A stretch of DNA of 52,173 nucleotides from Candidatus Chloroploca sp. Khr17. GTDB lineage: Bacteria > Chloroflexota > Chloroflexia > Chloroflexales > Chloroflexaceae. Positions 38,801-47,292 of the stretch are shown one piece after another (the stretch's first letter is position 1; each line of letters begins with the position of its first letter). The DNA is taken from positions 1 through 52,173 of the forward strand of contig NZ_RYFF01000039.1 in NCBI RefSeq assembly GCF_004138165.1. Direction: 5' to 3'. The notes beneath the pieces were generated by a model. That model searched no databases. It was given only the letters and a program-made list of their open reading frames with translations, and was not told the origin of the DNA. A program made the translations under genes and the position numbers.

Positions 38801-39815
38801 AGAGACCTCCCCGCAGTGCAGGGGATGACGACATAATGATAGATAAAGAACCCGCGCCAATGATCTGGCAATCAGAGAGACCTCCCCGCAGTGCAGGGGA
38901 TGACGACGAACTATTCAGGAGAGGTCACTACAATGTTACAGATTACAAATCAGAGAGACCTCCCCGCAGTGCAGGGGATGACGACTATGCTTTGCTTGTT
39001 TTTTTGACATGGCAGAGTACAATGCTGTATCAGAGAGACCTCCCCGCAGTGCAGGGGATGACGACCTTGACAATTGGCAATGCCATAACAGTACAATTCA
39101 TCAGAGAGACCTCCCCGCAGTGCAGGGGATGACGACTTCAAATTCTAAGAACGGATCATCACGTAAGGTTTCATCAGAGAGACCTCCCCGCAGTGCAGGG
39201 GATGACGACTAAATATCATCATTACCATCTAAATGATAGATAGTACTATTGCATCAGAGAGACCTCCCCGCAGTGCAGGGGATGACGACCTAACACATGG
39301 TTAAGACCGTCTACGAACAATTATCAGAGAGACCTCCCCGCAGTGCAGGGGATGACGACCACGAGGAACGCCAGCCACGCCAGCGGCGCACCGTGCAGCA
39401 TCAGAGAGACCTCCCCGCAGTGCAGGGGATGACGACTCAACCTTGCAACTCGTTTTAACCCCAACGTCCATGCCAATCAGAGAGACCTCCCCGCAGTGCA
39501 GGGGATGACGACGCAACCCATTGTTCGATGACGTGCAGGATCGTTTGCATCCATCAGAGAGACCTCCCCGCAGTGCAGGGGATGACGACTCGAATGAGGT
39601 GACGGGAACGAACTCGGAAGTGATCACTCCATCAGAGAGACCTCCCCGCAGTGCAGGGGATGACGACCTGTATGAATCGACCGTTGCTGCGTCAGAAAGC
39701 ACTGTATCAGAGAGACCTCCCCGCAGTGCAGGGGATGACGACCCTCCCTCTTGGCTTCGAGATCGGCAAGCTGCCTCCATCAGAGAGACCTCCCCGCAGT
39801 GCAGGGGATGACGAC
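35817..39815 (+). CRISPR. CRISPR array, type-1 repeats (53 copies, 37 bases)
   Basis: 53 copies of a 37-base repeat that begins ATCAGAGAGACCTCCCC and ends GCAGGGGATGACGAC, all reading as identical here. The 52 spacers between them are 33-45 bases, mostly 37-41. CCCC and GGGG in the centre can form a short stem, so Cas6 would leave ATGACGAC as the 5' handle. Near-perfect repeats and the adjacent cas1-cas2 suggest recent, active acquisition. The frames of about 60-160 codons crossing the array are artefacts of the repeat. Orientation is plus strand, with the leader on the left. The spacers look unrelated by eye; their targets cannot be found without a search. Confidence 0.97.
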
Positions 39816-39853
39816 CTTAGTTCTTCCGATTGGGCGACCCGAGGTTTTTACCA

Positions 39854-40695
39854 ATGACGACCAATGCCCCGCTGAGCAGGGGATGACGACATGAAGGCAA
39901 TGATGGCCTGAGTGCCGAAGCGTTGTATGACGACCAATGCCCCGCTGAGCAGGGGATGACGACTCGCGGTGGCTGTCGCCGTCGCTGTTGCCGTGGGCGA
40001 TGACGACCAATGCCCCGCTGAGCAGGGGATGACGACAGATAACCTGTGCGGCGCTGGCGCCGGGCAGGTGAAGATGACGACCAATGCCCCGCTGAGCAGG
40101 GGATGACGACTGTAACCTCGACCTGCGCCTGGTTGGCGCTAGGTGCCTCATGACGACCAATGCCCCGCTGAGCAGGGGATGACGACTAGACCTGTGGCAG
40201 CAGTGAGGCTTACGAATGGAGATGACGACCAATGCCCCGCTGAGCAGGGGATGACGACTTACATGTCAACTTTAATATTCAGCATTTTAAACAGCATGAC
40301 GACCAATGCCCCGCTGAGCAGGGGATGACGACCATCGTGGACGCATTGATGATGATACGCTGCGCCGCCAGGAGATGACGACCAATGCCCCGCTGAGCAG
40401 GGGATGACGACCTGCGTGCTGCAACGCGTCCGAGACATAGAAATCGTATGACGACCAATGCCCCGCTGAGCAGGGGATGACGACTTCAAGGCTCTCAGAG
40501 AACAATCATCACATAACCCAATGACGACCAATGCCCCGCTGAGCAGGGGATGACGACCGAGCCGCCCCATCGCGACCATGAGCAGGGCGGCGACATGACG
40601 ACCAATGCCCCGCTGAGCAGGGGATGACGACATAATGTTTTCAGTGCTCGTATAGAATAGTAGCGGCGATGACGACCAATGCCCCGCTGAGCAGG
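39854..40695 (+). CRISPR. continuation of the array with type-2 repeats (11 full, 1 truncated)
   Basis: After one ordinary 38-base spacer (39816-39853) the repeat changes to a 37-base unit that begins ATGACGACCAATGCCCCGC and ends GAGCAGGGGATGACGAC. It shares the last 15 bases and the stem with the type-1 repeat but differs over most of its first half. Eleven full copies are followed by a final copy cut at base 27 (40669-40695), the degenerate distal end. Spacers are 35-41 bases. The 8-base ATGACGAC occurs at both ends of this repeat. Both repeat types would give the same crRNA 5' handle. Confidence 0.95.
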
Positions 40696-40821
40696 AGGGT
40701 TGGGCTGAACATAACGCAGCGACGCCGCTTCCGCGACGGTGACACTGAACATAACGACGGCTTTTTTGACGCATCTGTGCGCAGATGCGCCTGGCACGCG
40801 AGGATGGTGTCTACGTAACAG

Positions 40822-41053
40822 AGGAACAGCAAACGCAAGAGCCGTTGCCGTGGACGCGCCTCCTTCCTTGCCACGGGAACCCCGTAGCGGATGCCACGCT
40901 CCTCGTTGCAGATGGTCGGGTAGAGGCCCTCACCCGTGCTGCGCGTCACCAGCCGCATGCATCGCTCTCGTGTCCCAAGGTGGAGATCGTGAACCCTGGC
41001 ATGTGGCCGCAACGAACGTCGCTCATCGCATCCAGAAACGGCGTCCGCATGCG
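40822..41053. repeat. left copy of a direct repeat bounding an island
   Basis: About 190 bases (40822-41008, weaker to 41053) closely matching 46915-47102. Shared blocks include AGGAACAGCAAACGCAAG, TCCTTCCTTGCCACGGGAAC, CTCGTTGCAGATGGTCGGG and CACCAGCCGCATGCATCGCT. I find no convincing protein in it. The two copies point the same way, 6.1 kb apart. The rest of 40696-41424 has no supportable gene. Confidence 0.8.
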
Positions 41054-41424
41054 CTCACGAAACACGCGTGACGGCAAAGCCCAGGCTTGAGGCACCTTGA
41101 GGCCAGTGCCACGAAGCTCGGCGCACGGCCTCTTGGGGGCGCGGCTCGCGAGGGTTGCGCCGAAGGCGGTGAGGGGCCACGGGGCCGACGGGTCGTCGTT
41201 CCCTGCTGCTGAGCCGAGCCTTCTTCCACCGCGTGACCTCGTGCGCACGCGGTGCCCACGCCCCGCTTGCTCCGCACCCACCATGCGGTATCATGGGCAC
41301 CAACGACGCGATCCGTTGACCCACGCTGCTGATCATTGACCCAGCCCCGCGCCGCCGTCGGCGGCCCCGCCCGCTCGTCCGTGCAGGCGGCGTACGCAAC
41401 CGTGGCAACCCGAGGAAGAAGCGA

Positions 41425-42993
41425 TTGCCTGCACCACCCTTCCCTCAACTGACGACCACCCTCCCCAATGGGGTCGTGGCAACCGTGGAGGCCGCGCCGC
41501 ACGACATTGATCTGGCGCATTGGCACCGCAATAACGCCGTGATCATCACCGATAACACGGTCATCACCCTGCGCCTGCGGCGGCGCGACCAGTTGGCCCT
41601 CACCGCCCAGCACGCCGGAGCCTGGCTCGCCGCCACGCCGGTGCCCATGACGCCGCTGCTCGCCCTGGCGCTCAGCACCCTGACCGGCGAACTGCCTGAA
41701 CCCTGGCACCTGTCCATTCTGCGCTTTGTCGGGGCGACGCTGCCCCCGCTGAACGTCCCTGACCACGAACCCGCAGCGCTTCGGGAGATCCGGGCGCTTG
41801 TCCACGCGGCCCTGCACCGCCCGACCGACGACCCCGGCCTCGATCTCGGGGGCGACCGCTGGGTCGTCGCTCGCATGCTCGGCTGCTACGGCGAAGCGCT
41901 GTGGGCGCTGCGCGGCGCGGATGCCCGCCGCTGGGGTTCCCTGCCGCTTGGCGTGCCGACCGATCCCCCCTTGCTGCGGATCCTTGTGGGCATGGCCGGG
42001 GTCATGCACCGCACGGCGCAGCGAGCGGGCCACGTGACACTGCCCCTGGCTGAGGGCGGGCATCCCACCGATGCGATTATTGATTGGCTGGCGCTCGTTG
42101 CTGGGCCAGCGCCGCCACCGGCCGCACTACTCCCTGGCGGCCTGGGCCGCGTCAGTACCCATGCGCTGGTCGTCGGCTCCGCGACCGAACCCCTCACCCT
42201 TGACGCCACCCGCGCCGAGGCGCTGCGTGACCTCGCCGCGATCCTCCTCGCACGGGTGAGCCGCCCGGCCCCCCGCTACCTCGGTGAGGTGCTCGATCTG
42301 ACCATCCCCCCGGGCCTGATGGCGGAAGTGACCGCCTGGAACATCGCGCGCGTGCGCGTCATCCCCCACCCCGAAGGCCTCTGGGTGGCGGTGGGCGGGG
42401 CCGATGACGAGGCGGCGGCGGTGGCCTGGTGGGCGGCCACCCCAGCCAGCAGTGCGCGTTTCCCGATCTCGTTTCCGCCGGCGGCCTGGCTGCTCATGCA
42501 CGCGATTCTGGCGGCCCTCTGGCACGATCTCTGTGCGGAGGCCATCGTAGTTGAGCCGCAGCCGGACGCCACCCCGCCCGCTCGCTCGCCGGGGGCGCGT
42601 GCGCCTGCGGGACGGAACCCCGGTGGTAAGCGCAGCGTCCGCTTGCCACCGGTACGCTACGTGGCGCACTGGGGCAGCGACGAAGATCGGGCGCTGATCA
42701 ATGCCTATGTCTTGGCAGGCCATGGCTATCGCCGCCTTCCGAGCGGATGGGAAGCGCGGCAGGACAGGCGCGACTTCCAGCGACGCACGGCGGACGCCGC
42801 CGACCGCGCCCACGCGCACGGGCTGGATGCCCCGCCGCCCGGCTACACGTACGTTGCGCCCCATCAGCGGCCTGCGGGGCGCAGCCAGGGCGACGCGGGC
42901 CTGGCGGCCCCACGGCAAGTACAGGCGCGTGGGCTGTTTACGCTGCGGCTCGGGCTGCGGCGGAACGACGACGAGGCTCCGCTGCGAGCCTAG
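41425..42993 (+). CDS. unrecognised 522-aa protein
   Basis: The frame opens with TTG at 41425, preceded by GAGGAAGAAG, a good ribosome site. The protein is rich in Ala, Leu and Pro, with GC-rich codons like its surroundings. It shows repeated helical stretches (TPLLALALSTLTGELPEPWH, LRILVGMAGVMHRTAQRAGH) and a basic C-terminal part (AGRNPGGKRSVRLPPVRYVA) with DEDRALINAYVLAGHGYRRL. The N-terminus has THWHRNNAVIITDNTVITLRL-like strands around residue 30. There is no signal peptide or clear membrane segment. I recognise no family or catalytic motif. It follows the direct repeat and precedes a dead recombinase, so it is probably cargo of a mobile element. Genuine coding is supported by length and by the in-frame ribosome site. 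Confidence 0.6.
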   Translation: MPAPPFPQLTTTLPNGVVATVEAAPHDIDLAHWHRNNAVIITDNTVITLRLRRRDQLALTAQHAGAWLAATPVPMTPLLALALSTLTGELPEPWHLSILRFVGATLPPLNVPDHEPAALREIRALVHAALHRPTDDPGLDLGGDRWVVARMLGCYGEALWALRGADARRWGSLPLGVPTDPPLLRILVGMAGVMHRTAQRAGHVTLPLAEGGHPTDAIIDWLALVAGPAPPPAALLPGGLGRVSTHALVVGSATEPLTLDATRAEALRDLAAILLARVSRPAPRYLGEVLDLTIPPGLMAEVTAWNIARVRVIPHPEGLWVAVGGADDEAAAVAWWAATPASSARFPISFPPAAWLLMHAILAALWHDLCAEAIVVEPQPDATPPARSPGARAPAGRNPGGKRSVRLPPVRYVAHWGSDEDRALINAYVLAGHGYRRLPSGWEARQDRRDFQRRTADAADRAHAHGLDAPPPGYTYVAPHQRPAGRSQGDAGLAAPRQVQARGLFTLRLGLRRNDDEAPLRA

Positions 42994-42999
42994 GGCGCG

Positions 43000-43491
43000 G
43001 TGGCAGTGCAGGCAACGGCTTCCGGTGAAGACCCGCGCTCACGCCATCATGCGCAGCCCACCAGGATCACCGACGGTGCCAGCGCAGGCCCCTGCGCTGG
43101 CATTCAGCACTGGGGGCTTATGGTTCAGCAGAATGCCTTAAACCGATCACATGGCACGATTCTGCGCGAATCGTTGCCATCCCCCAAGGAGCCGCAGGCG
43201 CGGCATGGGCCGCTGTGCAGAGCACTGAATGGCCAGCCGCTACGCGACCAGACCATCCAGGCGCGTTGGGCGGCCTCCTGCGCGCAAGCTGGCGTTCATG
43301 GTACCCTGCACCAGCTTTGCCACCGTCACGCACCAGCCCTTGTCCAAGACGGGGTGAGCCTGGACACCATCCGCACGCGCCTGGGCCACCAACACATCCC
43401 GACGACGCTCCGTTACGCCGAGCAGAGCGACGCCGCGGCTGATGCCGAGCGACGCCAGCGACGGCGGGGCCTTCCGCACAAGCACACGTAA
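43000..43491 (+). pseudogene. C-terminal fragment of a tyrosine recombinase, active-site Arg lost
   Basis: From about codon 65 the frame reads LCRALNGQPLRDQTIQARWA, then GTLHQLCHRHAPALVQDGVS and LDTIRTRLGHQHIPTTLRYA, EQSD. This is the last 90 residues of a XerC/D-like recombinase: the H-x-L-R-H motif here reads HQLCH, so the second catalytic Arg is Cys; the later His (GHQH) and nucleophile Tyr (LRYAEQ) remain. The N-terminal DNA-binding domain and the first catalytic Arg are absent. Both truncation and the Arg-to-Cys change argue for a dead gene. Confidence 0.75.
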
Positions 43492-43675
43492 GCGCCGTAC
43501 ACGCTCTCGGTTCTTGCGTTTTCTGTTCCTATGATACGTAGACCCCTGGTATGCTGGTCATGCGGAGCATCCTTTCGTGATGAGGGCGGATAGAACAAAT
43601 CCCTTCTCATACGGCATGCTCCGTTTGTGTGCGGCACCGTAGCCGCCATCGCAGCGGCGTGCGGCGGCCCCCCCC

Positions 43676-43828
43676 TCAAAGGGTTTCACCTGTTCTGGGA
43701 AGGGCTTCCCAATGCAGTAAAACGCCTCATGGGTGCATGCCAACATATATACCGCATTGGGACGAGTTAAACCGGGGCTGTGTCTCACGAAAAGCGGTCG
43801 TTTGACCCTATTTAGTGAAACCCTTTGA
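43676..43828. repeat. 153-base inverted-repeat element upstream of an IS remnant
   Basis: TCAAAGGGTTTCAC (43676-43689) is the exact reverse complement of GTGAAACCCTTTGA (43815-43828). The segment between them is non-coding. It may be a small MITE or the end of a decayed IS. The gap 43492-43882 contains nothing else I can name. Confidence 0.55.
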
Positions 43829-43882
43829 AGCGGCCCCCCCTTTGAGGGGTCTCATCGCTTAAGTATATGACAATGGGCGTGG

Positions 43883-44665
43883 ATGCCGCATATCCTGGCC
43901 TTCATCGATCACCTCGTCCCCGCCATTCCGGAAGGCTGGTGCACCCTGGTGCTGGCCGATCGGGGCTTGTGGAGTCCGCGGCTGTGGGCGCACGTGCGGA
44001 CGCATCGATGGCACCCGCTGGTGCGCATTGCGGATGGGGTGGCCGTCCGCCCGCTGGGATGCAAACGGACGGTGACGCCGGCCCGCTTAGTGGCCAAACC
44101 CGGGCACGGCTGGGTCGGGGAAGCCGATGTGTTTGGGGAAGACGCACGCCAGACGGCAACCCTGATCGTGATCTGGGGCGTCGGGCACAAGGCCCGCTGG
44201 GTGCTGCTGACCGATCTGGCCCCACGGCAGGTGCAACACAGTTGGTATGGGATGCGGATGTGGATTGAATTGGGCTTCCGAGCGCTGAAACGTATGGGCT
44301 GGCAGTGGCAGAAAACCCATCGCACCGACCCCAACCGGGTCGCACGCCACTGGCTGGTGTTGGCCGTCGCGACGTTGTGGGTGTTGGGCTGCGGGACGCG
44401 CGAGGAGGACGCGGAGCGCCTGCATACCACGCCGGATCGCCTGCGTGTGCCGCCGGATCTGGAACCGCCGACCGGACCGAACGAGGTCAGCCTCTTTGCG
44501 TGCGGCAGCAGCGCCGCGCGTCGCCAATTGGGGCGCGGACGCCTCTGGCAACGCGTGTGGTTGCGTCCTGGCTCCTTGCCCGCACCGTATCCACATATCA
44601 AAATGATCGTGCATCGCACGCCGAAACCGGGGAACCATACCAATCACCAATCCGGAACCGGGTAA
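43883..44665 (+). pseudogene. IS4-like DDE transposase, 5'-truncated
   Basis: 260 aa covering only the C-terminal part of a DDE transposase. TLVLADRGLWSPRLWAHV holds the second catalytic Asp in the ADRG motif; YGMRMWIELGFRALKRMGWQ and WQKTHR hold the Glu in the WxE..F...K pattern of IS4-type enzymes, followed by VARHWLVLAVATLWVLGCGT. The first Asp and the N-terminal domain are missing: an in-frame stop lies five codons before the ATG. The IS is therefore inactive, and its inverted ends were not identified. Confidence 0.7.
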
Positions 44666-44761
44666 TGTGCCTTGAGCGTACATACCCTTGTAAGATACTA
44701 AGGTGCCCCCAGCTAGAAGCAGTACTATCTTAAAAGAGGATACATGTACTATAGATTAATA

Positions 44762-44790
44762 TTGTAATAAGCAGAATTTGGATTTATAAT
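44762..44790 (+). promoter_or_regulatory. sigma-70-type promoter of the Tat-signal gene
   Basis: TTGTAA (44762-44767) and TATAAT (44785-44790) are separated by 17 bases, in a strongly AT-rich stretch 37 bases before the start codon at 44827. GGAGGT follows as ribosome site. The -10 box is perfect and the -35 box matches four of six. Confidence 0.6.
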
Positions 44791-44826
44791 TATAGTTATG
44801 ATTATGGTAGTCTAATGGAGGTAATT

Positions 44827-45774
44827 ATGAAGCGTAGAGATTTCATAAAACTTTTAGGAACTGCAGGAGGAGGAGCAATTATCTCATCTATTGGAGGAAT
44901 CCCAACACGAGCTCAATCATATAATTCTACAATCGGAAACAATAAGATCTTTCTTCCATTCGTAAGTAACGGGGTATCGAGACCCTTTACTATCTACGCT
45001 ACTCCATCATATGCAGTAGAAATATTTGATCATGAAAGCTCTAATCTCAGTTTTGCTTCTGGTGATCTTTTTACGCCAATGATTAATGCTATACAAACTT
45101 TTGGTATCGAGAGGTTTTGTAGTGAGAGTTTGTGTGTAAATAAGACTGAAGCAACAAAAGACGAGGCATATGCCAATCTGGCACTCAACAATATTGTTGA
45201 ATCTGTGCCTGCGCCTTTAATTCCTTTATTTAATCACCCTATTAACACTATAGGTAGAATTGAAGATGGCTATGCCATTGAGGGTGACTTAATATTGAAA
45301 CCAGATCCCGGGGGGGTACTAAATGAAATTGAATGTCTACCTCTTGAATATCAAAACTCTGCTTCTTTTTCCAATATAGGTCTGGCAGCCGAAATGAAGG
45401 GGTCTATCAGTAATTACTTTTGGAGGCTGTCTCTTGAGAAGCACTATATTGGTGGATGCATCAAGCGGGATGTATGGCATGGAGGGGCGTTATTAAAATA
45501 CAAGCCTAATGATAGAATGATTTTTGATATGCATTTATGCGGATGGTGGGAAGGATGGACTCCATGTTTTGGCGTTTATGAGAGTAGATCGGGATTTTGT
45601 ATTAGGCAATGCACTTGGAATGTATGGGCAGTGCTCTTCTCACTTGCTTTTGCTGCTGGTATCACATATTTTCCAGCTGCTGCGGCATGGATCGTAAATG
45701 CGTTAGCCGCCCATTTTGCTACTGGTACTTTAGCGTTACTAACCGCAGCTCCTGGAGCACCACCTCCACCATAA
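44827..45774 (+). CDS. Tat-signal exported protein with hydrophobic C-terminus
   Basis: 315 aa from the ATG at 44827, six bases after GGAGGT. MKRRDFIKLLGTAGGGAIIS is a twin-arginine signal (RRDFIK), followed by a likely cleavage after TRAQS. The body has several Cys (FCSESLC, CIKRD, CGWWEGWTPCF, CIRQC) and no family I recognise. The last 65 residues are hydrophobic and Ala-rich (WAVLFSLAFAAGITYFPAAA, WIVNALAAHFATGTLALL), ending APGAPPPP, so it may anchor in or insert into a membrane. Codon use is AT-rich, unlike all neighbours except the next gene, a sign of transfer. A hairpin terminator follows at 45805. An exported toxin with a neighbouring immunity protein is one possibility, unproven. 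Confidence 0.7.
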   Translation: MKRRDFIKLLGTAGGGAIISSIGGIPTRAQSYNSTIGNNKIFLPFVSNGVSRPFTIYATPSYAVEIFDHESSNLSFASGDLFTPMINAIQTFGIERFCSESLCVNKTEATKDEAYANLALNNIVESVPAPLIPLFNHPINTIGRIEDGYAIEGDLILKPDPGGVLNEIECLPLEYQNSASFSNIGLAAEMKGSISNYFWRLSLEKHYIGGCIKRDVWHGGALLKYKPNDRMIFDMHLCGWWEGWTPCFGVYESRSGFCIRQCTWNVWAVLFSLAFAAGITYFPAAAAWIVNALAAHFATGTLALLTAAPGAPPPP

Positions 45775-45804
45775 ATTATTAACACGAACAACTGCCAAGT
45801 TAAC

Positions 45805-45837
45805 TTAGGGATGAGAGTGACCCACCCTCATCCCTAA
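45805..45837 (+). terminator. hairpin terminator after the Tat-signal gene
   Basis: TTAGGGATGAG (45805-45815) pairs perfectly with CTCATCCCTAA (45827-45837) across an 11-base loop, then TCTTATA. It lies 30 bases after the stop. Confidence 0.65.
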
Positions 45838-45903
45838 TCTTATATCAATTATCTGTGAACATACCGCATAATTAATGGCGTCAAAGCGCATTGGAGTACC
45901 ATA

Positions 45904-46368
45904 ATGAATAAAAGATACTACTATCAAGAGTTAGGAATAAGTCAAGCAAATTTATGGAGTGAGTTACTAAAGTATGTATTACCACAAGCTACTGAAGTGG
46001 AATTTGCAATCGGAGGAGTTAATGATAACTTATCGGTTAGGCTTGCAGAGTATTCTGACCTCTTAGTAGAAAGGCATGTAGATCAAATTAGATGGAATTT
46101 TAAACAAATTGGTGTTTCAACTTTCTTCAAGTTTCGATTAGCACCAAATCTAAAAATTTTCATAGCCAGTATAAACAAGCTCGGAATGTGGATAGATGAC
46201 TTACCAGAAGATCCGACCTTCTACCACGACAAGAAAAAAATACTATGGACAATAAGTCACTCCGAATCAATATTCTGGCTCCTAAGTTCAGAAGAGGCGC
46301 AAGGACTTAATCAACGTGGCTTTTCATTATCACCAATACCTTCGCCAATTTCTCTCGATACCGGATAG
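45904..46368 (+). CDS. small AT-rich hypothetical protein, candidate immunity protein
   Basis: 154 aa with GGAG before the ATG. No signal peptide or membrane segment; mixed alpha/beta appearance with ELGISQANLWSELLKYVLPQ at the start, DQIRWNFKQIGVSTFFKFRL in the middle and HSESIFWLLSSEEAQGLNQR near the end. I do not recognise the family. Its base composition matches the Tat-signal gene before it and differs sharply from the surrounding DNA, so the two probably arrived together. They are separated by a terminator, so this gene likely has its own promoter. The size and cytosolic nature would suit an immunity partner, but nothing in the sequence proves it. Confidence 0.6.
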   Translation: MNKRYYYQELGISQANLWSELLKYVLPQATEVEFAIGGVNDNLSVRLAEYSDLLVERHVDQIRWNFKQIGVSTFFKFRLAPNLKIFIASINKLGMWIDDLPEDPTFYHDKKKILWTISHSESIFWLLSSEEAQGLNQRGFSLSPIPSPISLDTG

Positions 46369-46568
46369 GCAGGTAGCGCAGCACAATCACTCAAACGGCT
46401 TGTCCGTGTGTCTATCAGGGTTAAATAATACCTGATCCGGGTTTTCTCGGACACATTTTTATATTCTACAGGGGATTCAGTGATGCCTATTGAAACGTGT
46501 GTTTCTACTACTTTCGGGCTATTGAGGTGGCGAATTCCGCTTTAGGACGCCATTGGCTCTGGCCCACC

Positions 46569-46607
46569 TTTTTGGCGAAGGTATTGTATCACAATACCCT
46601 CGCCAAA
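46569..46607. terminator. long hairpin, likely bidirectional terminator
   Basis: An 18-base stem (46569-46586 with 46590-46607, one mismatch) and a three-base loop. The arms begin TTTTGGCGAAGG and end CTCGCCAAAA, so T and A runs flank the stem and it could stop transcription in both directions. It lies about 200 bases after the AT-rich gene. Confidence 0.6.
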
Positions 46608-46742
46608 ATGACCACCGCTCAAGTAAAGCTGCCACTATTTTGAGCAACACCGCAGAAGAGCGCGTTAGATCACTCTAGTTCGCATCATAGGCCTTGACCC
46701 GAGATTCGTGTCACCAGCCGCAGTAAGCGAGAACGTGTAGCT

Positions 46743-46914
46743 CTACGCGACCACTCGCAGGGGAAGTCGTGTCGTGAGATCCAAGTCGAACACGCCGTAC
46801 GGGCTGACGTGCTGGTACACCAGCAGGGTCAAGCCACGCCGGTCGTCGCTCGTGAGCCGCGCTTCCCAGGCTGGCTCGGCCAGCCGCTCCTGGATCATGG
46901 GCTCCGTGCAACAA
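46743..46914 (-). pseudogene. C-terminal remnant of a Tn3-family transposase
   Basis: The minus-strand frame ending at 46743 reads EPMIQERLAEPAWEARLTSD, then DRRGLTLLVYQHVSPYGVFD and LDLTTRLPL. This resembles the end of Tn3-type transposases, where an L-SP.-..H....G.Y.LD pattern followed by PL closes the protein. Upstream (minus sense) it runs into the direct repeat at 46915 and similarity stops. The call is tentative because only about 50 residues remain. Confidence 0.4.
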
Positions 46915-47133
46915 AGGAACAGCAAACGCAAGCACCGTTGCCATGGACGAGCCTCCTTCCTTGCCACGGGAACCCCGTAGCGAATGCCTCGCTCCTCGTT
47001 GCAGATGGTCGGGGAGAGGCCCTGACCCGCGCTGCGTGTCACCAGCCGCATGCATCGCTTCTGTGCCCCAAGGTGGACAGCGTGAACCCTGAGCATGTGG
47101 CCGTGACGATCACCGAGCGACGGCGTCCGCATG
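46915..47133. repeat. right copy of the island-bounding direct repeat
   Basis: About 190 bases nearly identical to 40822-41008, with shared ends AGGAACAGCAAACGC and GTGAACCCTG.GCATGTGG; CGGCGTCCGCATGC is shared further on. It lies against the Tn3-like remnant, so the repeat may be part of that transposon. The rest of 46369-47292 has no supportable intact gene. Confidence 0.8.
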
Positions 47134-47292
47134 CCTGGGGTTCATCCCACCAACCTCGGCGCAAGATCGAACATCGGCATGAGCCGGGCCTTGCGTGTGT
47201 GGCGCGAGCGCTGCGAAGATCGTCAACGTACGCCCATGCGCTCGCAGCGCATCCAGCGCTTCCGCTGCATCAGCCGCACGACCCCGCGCCCC

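Noticed and set aside
39360-39399. Possible self-targeting spacer matching the DUF433 gene
   Set aside because: Only a 15-base GC-rich match (CGGCGCACCGTGCAG) near 5784; too short to be meaningful without a full search.
35817-40695. Many open frames of 60-160 codons crossing the arrays (recurrent ERPPRSAGDDD or SSPALRGGLSD)
   Set aside because: They are translations of the CRISPR repeats in different frames; no ribosome sites and no spacer-to-spacer conservation.
40785-41090. 101-codon plus-strand frame in the left direct repeat
   Set aside because: The same frame in the right copy is not closed in the same way and no family is recognisable; treated as non-coding repeat.
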